A stretch of DNA of 13,859 bases from JBOGZI01 sp050697275 (GTDB lineage Bacteria > Actinomycetota > Thermoleophilia > Solirubrobacterales > 70-9): the NCBI GenBank assembly GCA_050697275.1, contig JBOGZI010000053.1:1-13859 (forward strand), written 5' to 3'. A model generated the notes under the pieces. It saw nothing but the letters and a program-made list of their open reading frames with translations, was not told the DNA's origin and did no database searches. Below, piece after piece: positions 6,305-12,321 of this stretch; the stretch's first letter is position 1; each line of letters begins with the position of its first letter. The position numbers were made by a program, and so were the translations under genes.

Positions 6305-8095
6305 ATGGCCGGCGACGGCGAAGGTTCGAGCGGGACGGCGACCGAGGCGCTACGCCGCATGGCCTCCTCCGACCCGGAGCTCGCGGCGCGGCTCGTGCTC
6401 CAGTCGCTGCCGGCCGCGGCGGCCACGCTGCCCGAGGGCCTGAGCTATCGGCTCGAGCTGGACCGGGTCGGCGCCTGGCGGGTCCGGGCGAACGGCGAGC
6501 ACGCCGAGGTCACCAAGGCCGAGCCGGGCGCGGAGCTCGACGGCGACGCTTTCGCGATCACCACGGACGCCCGCACCCTCGCTCGGATCGCCTCGGGCGC
6601 GAACCCGATCGGGGCGATGATCCGGGGCCGGCTGCGCCTGCGCGGCAAGCGCCGCAAGGCGCTCGCCCTGCGGCGCCTCTCCCAGGAGGCGGGCCCCCGG
6701 CAGCTGGCGAAGCTCGGGCTCCCGGTCGATCCCGACCTCCTCTATCGCTCGCTCCCCTACGCGATCCACCCCGAGTGGACCCGCGGGAAGCGCTTCCGGG
6801 TCGCCTACGAGCTGGTCGGCGAGGGCGGCGGCGCCTGGACCATCGCGGTCGACGATGGCAGCGTCAGCTGCGAGCCCGGCATCAGCGGCGACCTCGACGC
6901 GGTCGTTCGCCTCCGCCTCTCCGACTGGGACCGGCTGCTCGCGGGTGAGATCACTCCGTCGGATGCAATGCGCCTCGGCCTCACCGAGATCGACGGCCGG
7001 GTACCGCCGGTCACCCAGCTCGGCCGCTGGATGGATCGCGCCGAGGGGCTCGACGGACCGGAGCTGGAGCGCGAGGAGCGCCAGCGGGCGATCCAGCGGA
7101 GACGCGCGGGAAGCTGGGGCTCGAAGGCGCCCACCGGCGCCGATGGCGACCCCGGCGATCCCGCCGAGACCAAGCGGCCGCGCGGCGGGCTGCTCAGCTA
7201 CCAGGAGCTCTACGCGCTCTGGGAGCGGCAGAACTGGCGCGCGCACGAGCTCGACTTCTCGGTCGACAAGGAGCAGTGGCTGATCGTGCCAGCCGAGGCC
7301 CAGCGCCACACCGCCTTCAGCCTCGGCAGCTTCTACGTCGGCGAGGAGCGGGTCACCGCCGAGCTGGCGCCGTTCGTCACCGCGGCCCCGAGCGGCGAGG
7401 TCGAGGCCTTCCTCGCCACCCAGCTCGTCGACGAGATGCGCCACGCCGTCTTCTTCGACCGCTGGATGTCCGAGGTGATGGGGCTCGAGTCCGACGATCT
7501 GCGCTCGCGCCTGCGGGAGATGGAGGAGACGTTGCTCACCCTGCCGCCATGGCACTTCCTCTTCGACGACGCGCTGCACGGCGTCGCGCAGCGGATCCAG
7601 GCCAACCCCGACGACCTCGGGCTGTTCGTCGAGGGCATCGTCACGTACCACATCGTCACCGAGGGGGTGCTGGCGATGCCGGGTCAGCGGATCATCATCC
7701 AGTACACCGACGAGCACGACGTCTACCCGGGCTTCAACCAGGGCTTCCGCCTGGTCGAGCAGGACGAGCACCGCCACATCGCCTTCGGGGTTCGCTTCCT
7801 CAAGGACGTCTGCGACGAGCGGCCCGAGATGCGCAGGGTCGTGGTGGAGACGCTCGAGAAGCTGCTGCCTGAGGCCGCCAAGGTGTTCGTCCCGCCCGAG
7901 GCCGACGATCCCGCCGACTTCATCTCCTACGGGCACCACTCCTCGCAGGTCTACGGCTTCGCCTACCAGGCGCTGAAGCGCCGCATGGCCGCGATCGGGA
8001 TCGAGATCCCCGGCCCGGAGCGGCTGATGCCGGGTCCGGTGGACTTCAGCGGCCTCGACGAACGGCGGGTGCTCTCCGGCGAGCCGTCGGGCTGA
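6305..8095 (+). CDS. Tandem SCP2-like domains fused to R2lox-type ligand-binding oxidase
   Basis: This 596-residue soluble protein appears to have three parts. Residues about 12-128 look like an SCP2 sterol-carrier domain (LSYRLELD, AELDGDAFAITTDARTLARI, GRLRLRGKRRKALALRRL). Residues about 140-248 look like a second, more diverged SCP2 domain. A charged linker follows, then a ferritin-like helical domain (about 295-565) of the R2-like ligand-binding oxidase type. Candidate dinuclear metal ligands are E347, E377, H380 (EMRH), E453, E488 and H491 (EHRH). V350 and Y448 match the Val and Tyr that form the ether cross-link in R2lox. R2lox proteins usually have about 300 residues and bind a long-chain fatty acid; the extra lipid domains fit a lipid substrate (inference). 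The ATG is set by AAGGAGGT at 6293-6300. It is divergent from the cta operon. Confidence 0.85.
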   Translation: MAGDGEGSSGTATEALRRMASSDPELAARLVLQSLPAAAATLPEGLSYRLELDRVGAWRVRANGEHAEVTKAEPGAELDGDAFAITTDARTLARIASGANPIGAMIRGRLRLRGKRRKALALRRLSQEAGPRQLAKLGLPVDPDLLYRSLPYAIHPEWTRGKRFRVAYELVGEGGGAWTIAVDDGSVSCEPGISGDLDAVVRLRLSDWDRLLAGEITPSDAMRLGLTEIDGRVPPVTQLGRWMDRAEGLDGPELEREERQRAIQRRRAGSWGSKAPTGADGDPGDPAETKRPRGGLLSYQELYALWERQNWRAHELDFSVDKEQWLIVPAEAQRHTAFSLGSFYVGEERVTAELAPFVTAAPSGEVEAFLATQLVDEMRHAVFFDRWMSEVMGLESDDLRSRLREMEETLLTLPPWHFLFDDALHGVAQRIQANPDDLGLFVEGIVTYHIVTEGVLAMPGQRIIIQYTDEHDVYPGFNQGFRLVEQDEHRHIAFGVRFLKDVCDERPEMRRVVVETLEKLLPEAAKVFVPPEADDPADFISYGHHSSQVYGFAYQALKRRMAAIGIEIPGPERLMPGPVDFSGLDERRVLSGEPSG

Positions 8096-8101
8096 TCCAA
8101 T

Positions 8102-8124
8102 AGGGTCGAGTGGTCATCGACCCT
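8102..8124 (+). terminator. Hairpin after the SCP2/R2lox gene
   Basis: AGGGTCGA (8102-8109) and TCGACCCT (8117-8124) form a perfect 8-bp stem with a 7-base loop, 6 bases after the stop codon. There is no T-tract, as is common in high-GC actinobacteria, so termination is plausible but not certain. The next gene starts at 8165, and the element could instead act in its leader. Confidence 0.45.
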
Positions 8125-8164
8125 GCCAACCCGGTGGGGTCAACGGGGGCAAAGGAGGAGGAAC

Positions 8165-8563
8165 ATGCCCAGAACTCGGAGCGGTTCCCGCAGCGGCTGG
8201 GTGACCCTGGTCGGAGTGCTGCTCGCGCTCTCGGGCGCCAGCAACGTGATCATCGGCCTGCTCGGGATCGGAATTGAGATCAGCGGTCAGAACATCCACA
8301 ACACGACGTTGGGCGACTGGCCGGCGGAGGATCTCGAGGGAATTGCGATCGCGATGCTGGTCCTCGGAGTCGTTCAGCTGGTGATCGGCGCCGGCGTGCT
8401 GATCCGGGCGCCGATTGCCCGGATCGCCGGGATCGTGCTCGCCTCGCTGGTGGTGCTGGTCGATCTCGCCTACTACCGGCTGCTCGACGGCTGGGCGCTG
8501 ACCGGCATCCTCTGGAACCTGGCGATCGTCTTCATCCTCGCCACCAAGGAAAGGGATTTCTAG
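8165..8563 (+). CDS. Small four-helix membrane protein (DUF7144-like)
   Basis: A 132-residue protein with a short basic N-terminus (MPRTRSGSRSGW) and four hydrophobic segments (about residues 12-37, 59-79, 82-102 and 108-127). There is one hydrophilic loop (38-58) containing GDWPAEDLEGI. The layout and the pattern of Gly-rich helix starts resemble small actinobacterial membrane proteins grouped as DUF7144; that assignment is from memory of the pattern and is tentative. The ATG is strongly supported by AAAGGAGGAG at 8151-8160. Its stop lies only 3 bases from the stop of the convergent deacetylase gene. Function unknown. Confidence 0.7.
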   Translation: MPRTRSGSRSGWVTLVGVLLALSGASNVIIGLLGIGIEISGQNIHNTTLGDWPAEDLEGIAIAMLVLGVVQLVIGAGVLIRAPIARIAGIVLASLVVLVDLAYYRLLDGWALTGILWNLAIVFILATKERDF

Positions 8564-8566
8564 GCG

Positions 8567-9217
8567 CTAGGGGCCGGCGCGCCGCAGCGCCGAGACGGTG
8601 ACGAAGCGGTAGCCGCGGGACCGCAGGTCGCGGATGATGCGCGGCAGCGCGCACACCGTCGGCCTGCGGTTCCCGCCGCCGTCGTGGAGCAGCACCGTCG
8701 AGCCCGGGCGCACCCGGGCGCCGACCCGGCGGACGATCTCCCGGCACTCGCTCATCCAGTCGATCGAGTCGGCGTCCCAGAGCACCGTCCGCATCCCGAG
8801 CCCGCGGGCGACCCGGCGGACCATCTGGTTGACCGTGCCGAAGGGCGGCCGGAACAGCTTCGGCCGCTCGCCCGTCAGCCGCCGCAGCCGCCTGCTGGTC
8901 CGCGAGAGCTGATCGTGCACCTCGCCGGCCGGGAGCTGGGTGAGGTCGACGTGGAGCCAGGAGTGGTTAGCGACCTGGTGGCCGCGCCGGCTCACCCTGC
9001 GGACGACTCGCTCGTGCCCTGAGACCCGGCTCCCCACCCAGAAGAAGGTGGCCTGCACGTGCCTGCGCCGGAGGATGCGCTCGATCTTCGGCGTGTAGCC
9101 GCTCGGACCGCCGTCGAAGGTGAGCGCCACCCGCTTCTGCCCAGCGCCGGCGGAGCCCGGAGCGGCGAGCGCGAGCAGCGCGCCGATCCCGAGCACCGTT
9201 GCGATTCGGCGACCCAT
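8567..9217 (-). CDS. Secreted polysaccharide deacetylase (NodB domain) with altered motif 1
   Basis: A 216-residue protein with a signal peptide (about 1-25, cleavage near GSAGAG/QK) and a carbohydrate esterase family 4 (NodB) domain. Such enzymes remove N- or O-acetyl groups from peptidoglycan or other polysaccharides outside the membrane. Seen motifs are TFDGGPS (33-39), NHSWLH (84-89, with H85 and H89 as metal ligands), RPPFG (123-127), LWDADSIDW (146-154) and LLHDG (176-180, with catalytic-type H178). In the usual TFDDGP motif the first Asp is the base and the second binds the metal; here the second is G36. Activity may be altered or the metal held differently. It starts with ATG at 9217 without a clear Shine-Dalgarno and diverges from the peptidase gene. 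Confidence 0.88.
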   Translation of the reverse strand: MGRRIATVLGIGALLALAAPGSAGAGQKRVALTFDGGPSGYTPKIERILRRRHVQATFFWVGSRVSGHERVVRRVSRRGHQVANHSWLHVDLTQLPAGEVHDQLSRTSRRLRRLTGERPKLFRPPFGTVNQMVRRVARGLGMRTVLWDADSIDWMSECREIVRRVGARVRPGSTVLLHDGGGNRRPTVCALPRIIRDLRSRGYRFVTVSALRRAGP

Positions 9218-9285
9218 CGAGCCTGTAGCGTCCCAGACCGCTGGCTACGGGACGCTCCATCCTCCTGATCACGACCGCCCTGCTG

Positions 9286-10632
9286 GTGGCTGCGCCCACC
9301 GTCGCCGGCCCGGATGATGCACGGGGGCAGGCCCCCGGCGCCGCGGGGCTCGGCGACCCCTACTTTCCGCTCGCCGGCAATGGCGGCTACCAGGTGGACC
9401 ACTACGACCTCGGGATCGCCTTCAGTCCCGGCCGGGGCCGGATCCGCGCCACCGCGACCCTGGATGCGGTCGCTACCCAAGCCCTGAGCGCCTTCAACCT
9501 CGACCTGCGGGGACTGCGGGTCTCGGCGGTCTCCGTGAACGATGCCCCGGCAGGGTTCCGCCGGCACGGCGCCGAGCTGACCGTGAGGCCGGCCGCCGCG
9601 ATCGCCGCCGGGGCGAGCTTCCGAGTCGTAGTCGTCTACCGGGGCCGCCCGCGGCCGCTGAGGAGCCCCGACGGGAGTCCGACCGGGTGGATCCGCACCC
9701 GCGACGGCGCCTTCGTGGTCAACGAGCCGCGCGGCGCGATCACCTGGTTTCCCTGCAACGACCACCCGGCGGACAAGGCGAGCTATTCGTTCACGGTCAC
9801 GGTGCCCCGCGGCCGCACCGCGGTCGCCAACGGATCGCTCGAGTCGGTCGCTCGCACCGGCCGCTCCACTACCTTCGTCTGGCGCGCCACCGAGCCGATG
9901 TCCACATACCTCGCCACGGTGACGACGGGCCGCTTCCGGCTGAGCAGCTCCTCGGCCGGCGGCATCCCCGACTGGACTGCTGTGGCGCCGGGCGAGGGGA
10001 GGAGGGCGAGAAGGGCCCTGCGGCCGACGGCGGCGGTGCTCGCCGCCTTCGGCTCGCGCTTCGGGGCCTATCCGTTCTCCAGCACCGGCGCGATCGTCGA
10101 CGGCGGCTTCCCGGGGGTGGCGCTCGAGAACCAGACCCGGCCGGTCTACGGCTGGGCTCCCCCGACCACCATCGTCGTCCACGAGATCGCCCATCAGTGG
10201 TTCGGCGACGCGGTCTCGGTCGAGTGCTGGTCTGACATCTGGCTGAACGAGGGCTTCGCGACCTGGTCGGAGTGGCTCTGGCGCACGGGCGGCGCCGATC
10301 GGAGCCTGAGGCGGATCTTCCGCGGCTTCTACCGGGCGCGGGGCGACCTCGCGCGCAGGCTCTGGCGCGTTCCCCCCGGCGCGCCGGGGGCCAAGAAGCT
10401 CTTCAGCCTCTCGGTCTACAACCGCGGAGCGCTCACGCTTGAGGCCCTCCGCGAGCTGATCGGGGACGTCGCGTTCTATGCGATCGTGCGCCGCTGGGTC
10501 TCGGATCACATCTACGGAAACGCCTCGACCCAGGACTTCATCGCGCTGGCGGAGGCCGAGTCCGGGCGACAGCTCGACCGGTTCTTCGATCTCTGGCTCT
10601 TCCGGCGAGGCAAGCCGCGGGACTGGCAGTAG
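9286..10632 (+). CDS. Secreted M1-family metallopeptidase
   Basis: The protein is 448 residues from the GTG at 9286. It has the N-terminal beta domain of M1 aminopeptidases, then GVALENQTRP (277-286, corresponding to the GAMEN substrate-binding loop), the zinc motif HEIAHQW (299-305) and NEGFATW (321-327). This gives ligands H299, H303 and E322 with catalytic base E300. Y378 in VYNRGAL is the likely transition-state Tyr. It is shorter than PepN-type enzymes and lacks their large C-terminal helical domain, as in compact secreted M1 peptidases. The GTG start leaves no signal peptide, yet the frame continues upstream to a TAG at 9226-9228. The added codons read as a good signal peptide (RSILLITTALLVAAPTVAG), so the true start may be the CTG at 9241. 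Confidence 0.9.
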   Translation: MAAPTVAGPDDARGQAPGAAGLGDPYFPLAGNGGYQVDHYDLGIAFSPGRGRIRATATLDAVATQALSAFNLDLRGLRVSAVSVNDAPAGFRRHGAELTVRPAAAIAAGASFRVVVVYRGRPRPLRSPDGSPTGWIRTRDGAFVVNEPRGAITWFPCNDHPADKASYSFTVTVPRGRTAVANGSLESVARTGRSTTFVWRATEPMSTYLATVTTGRFRLSSSSAGGIPDWTAVAPGEGRRARRALRPTAAVLAAFGSRFGAYPFSSTGAIVDGGFPGVALENQTRPVYGWAPPTTIVVHEIAHQWFGDAVSVECWSDIWLNEGFATWSEWLWRTGGADRSLRRIFRGFYRARGDLARRLWRVPPGAPGAKKLFSLSVYNRGALTLEALRELIGDVAFYAIVRRWVSDHIYGNASTQDFIALAEAESGRQLDRFFDLWLFRRGKPRDWQ

Positions 10633-10670
10633 GCGCCCGAATCGCGAGCGTCCGCGGGGCATACCGTTTT

Positions 10671-10686
10671 TTGGCGGGGCCGCCAA
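10671..10686. repeat. Inverted repeat between peptidase and beta-helix genes
   Basis: TTGGCGG and CCGCCAA flank two bases, and a run of T precedes the repeat (10667-10672). The T-run is on the wrong side for a plus-strand terminator. It may be a protein-binding site in the upstream region of the 10765 gene. Low certainty. Confidence 0.25.
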
Positions 10687-10729
10687 CAAAGTTCACGGCT
10701 CCCGCCGGGGCCGCGCTACGCTGGTCGTG

Positions 10730-10744
10730 ATGGAGGAGGAGTAA
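10730..10744 (+). promoter_or_regulatory. Purine-rich Shine-Dalgarno-like tract with four-codon mini-frame
   Basis: GGAGGAGGAG (10732-10741) is the strongest Shine-Dalgarno-like tract before the beta-helix gene, but no start codon follows at normal distance; the TTG is at 10765. The tract itself forms a minimal frame, ATG-GAG-GAG-GAG-TAA (10730-10744). This may be a leader peptide or chance; it leaves the start of the next gene less certain. Confidence 0.25.
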
Positions 10745-10764
10745 CCACCGCGGACATCGCTCGG

Positions 10765-12303
10765 TTGGGGCGAGTGGTGGTTCTTGTTTTCGGGCTGCTG
10801 GGCGCATTTGCTTCGCCCGCCGCGGCGGGCACCGTGACCCTTGAGACAGACACCTTCGTCTCCCCGGCCCCGGGGGAGCTGCGCTACGAGATCATCAATG
10901 CTGACCCGGGCGAGGTAGTCGAGATCGCCCCCGGCATCGACCCGGTCGTCTCGTTTGCCAGGATCACGATCAACGAGGACCTGACGCTCGCGGGGCAGGG
11001 AGCGGACGCGACCAGCATCTTCGGGCCAGGCAGCGAGGATCGGATCTTCGACATCGATTCGCCGGCCGTGGTCACGATCCGCGACCTGACGCTGAGGGGC
11101 GGCGACGCCGCCGACGGATTCACCACCGGCGGCGGCGGGGGCTCGCCCGGCCAAGGGGGCGGCGCGATTCTCAACGACGCCGATTTGACGCTGAATCGCG
11201 TCGCGTTACTCGATAACCAGGCCGGCACCGGCGGGTCGGGAGCGAAGGGCGCCGACGGAAACCCGGCCTCTCCAGGGGGAATGGGCGGCACGGGGGGGGC
11301 GGGCGGCGCGATCTCCAATCGCGTCGGAGGAGATCTGACCGTGATCGGCTCGACGTTCCAAGAGAATTCCGCCGGCGACGGCGGTGACGCCGGCGACGGG
11401 GGCGACGGCACCGGCGCCGGGTTCGACCGGGTCGCCGGAGCGGGCGGGACCGGCGGCACCGCGCAGGGCGGCGGAGCGATCTCCAACGTCGGCCAGCTCA
11501 CCGTGGTCAACTCGACCTTCGTTCTCAACCGGAGCGGTCTGGGTGGAGCAGGGGGCGACCTCGGCGCCAACGGCCTTCCTCCCGCGGGCGGCGGCGGAGG
11601 CGCCGGTGGCGCGGGCGGCGTCGGCGGCGCGATCGACCAGGGCGGAGCGGGCTCGCTCACCCTGATCAACTCGACCATCGCCGGCAACGTCGCCGACCTC
11701 GGGGGCCCAGGTGGGATGGGGTTCGTGAATCCCGGAGCCGCCGGCACCGACGGCGCAGGCGGGGGGACCTTCATCTTCACCGGCCCGAGCGCCATCGTCG
11801 TCGCCAACACCATCTACTCGCAGAACACCGCCACGACCGGGTCGAACTGCGCCGGGCCCGGCACGATCACTGGCGGGTCGAACCTGAGCTTCCCCGCGGG
11901 CGGCTGCCCGCCCTCGTTCTCGAACGGCAATCCCCAGCTCGGCCTGCTCGAGGACAACGGCGGCCCGACCCGGACGATGGCGCTCGGCGCCGGCAGCGCC
12001 GCGATCAACCAGGTCGCGGTCGGGTCGGCGAACTGCCCCGGCGCCGACCAGCGCGGCATCGCCCGTCCTCAGGGGCCGACCTGCGACATCGGCGCCTTCG
12101 AGGTGCAGATGGCGGCTCCTCCGGCTCCGGCTCCGGCTCCGGCGCCGGCTCCGGCCCAGGTCACGCCTACCGCCCCGGGCGCCACCCCCGCCGCGACGAA
12201 GAAGTGCAAGAAGGCGAAGAAGAAGAAGAACAGGTCGGTCGGCACGGCCGCCGCCTCGAAGAAGAAGAAGAGCAAGTGCGCGAAGAAGAAGAGGAAGAAG
12301 TAA
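10765..12303 (+). CDS. Secreted beta-helix protein with choice-of-anchor Q domain and Lys-rich tail
   Basis: A 512-residue protein with a signal peptide (about 1-22, cleavage near ASPAAA/GT). Residues about 40-350 form a parallel beta-helix of the polymorphic outer membrane protein type. At least four repeats read like GGAISN...LTVxNSTFxxN, each followed by a Gly-rich loop (for example 154-180, 203-236, 258-288, 312-334). Residues 387-448 match the choice-of-anchor Q ending (NPQLGLLEDNGGPTRTMAL, then DQRGIARPQGPTCDIGAFE). An Ala-Pro stretch (450-464) then leads to a very basic tail (479-512) of mostly lysine with C481 and C505. It is probably a cell-surface or matrix protein; the tail could bind the anionic wall (inference). 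The start is TTG at 10765, chosen because the signal peptide begins there; a GTG at 10774 is possible. Confidence 0.82.
   Translation: MGRVVVLVFGLLGAFASPAAAGTVTLETDTFVSPAPGELRYEIINADPGEVVEIAPGIDPVVSFARITINEDLTLAGQGADATSIFGPGSEDRIFDIDSPAVVTIRDLTLRGGDAADGFTTGGGGGSPGQGGGAILNDADLTLNRVALLDNQAGTGGSGAKGADGNPASPGGMGGTGGAGGAISNRVGGDLTVIGSTFQENSAGDGGDAGDGGDGTGAGFDRVAGAGGTGGTAQGGGAISNVGQLTVVNSTFVLNRSGLGGAGGDLGANGLPPAGGGGGAGGAGGVGGAIDQGGAGSLTLINSTIAGNVADLGGPGGMGFVNPGAAGTDGAGGGTFIFTGPSAIVVANTIYSQNTATTGSNCAGPGTITGGSNLSFPAGGCPPSFSNGNPQLGLLEDNGGPTRTMALGAGSAAINQVAVGSANCPGADQRGIARPQGPTCDIGAFEVQMAAPPAPAPAPAPAPAQVTPTAPGATPAATKKCKKAKKKKNRSVGTAAASKKKKSKCAKKKRKK
12119..12157 (+). repeat. GGCTCC-type hexamer repeat encoding Ala-Pro
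   Basis: A run of imperfect GGCTCC units inside the beta-helix gene encodes alternating Pro and Ala between the anchor Q domain and the Lys-rich tail. It probably serves as an extended spacer and may vary in length between strains. Confidence 0.6.
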
Positions 12304-12321
12304 GCGCATAGGGTCCGGGCC

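Noticed and set aside
6350..7939. Minus-strand open frame of 529 codons opposite the SCP2/R2lox gene
   Set aside because: It is antisense to a gene with a strong Shine-Dalgarno and complete metal-site motifs; no independent coding evidence.
8561..8569. CTAGGCGCTAG as a regulatory palindrome
   Set aside because: It is made of the two convergent stop codons (TAG and its complement) with three bases between, so the symmetry has a simple explanation.
10671..10686. Intrinsic terminator after the peptidase gene
   Set aside because: The T-run precedes rather than follows the inverted repeat on the plus strand and would be an A-run after it on the minus strand; the loop is also very short.
8992..10689. 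Minus-strand open frame of 565 codons opposite the M1 peptidase
   Set aside because: The plus strand has HExxH and NEGFATW motifs; the opposite frame is Arg/Gly/Pro/Ala-rich without domains.
11100..11790. Tandem DNA repeats or CRISPR-like array in the Gly-rich region
   Set aside because: Similarity is at protein level (degenerate Gly-rich loops between beta-helix repeats); there are no identical repeats with regular unique spacers.
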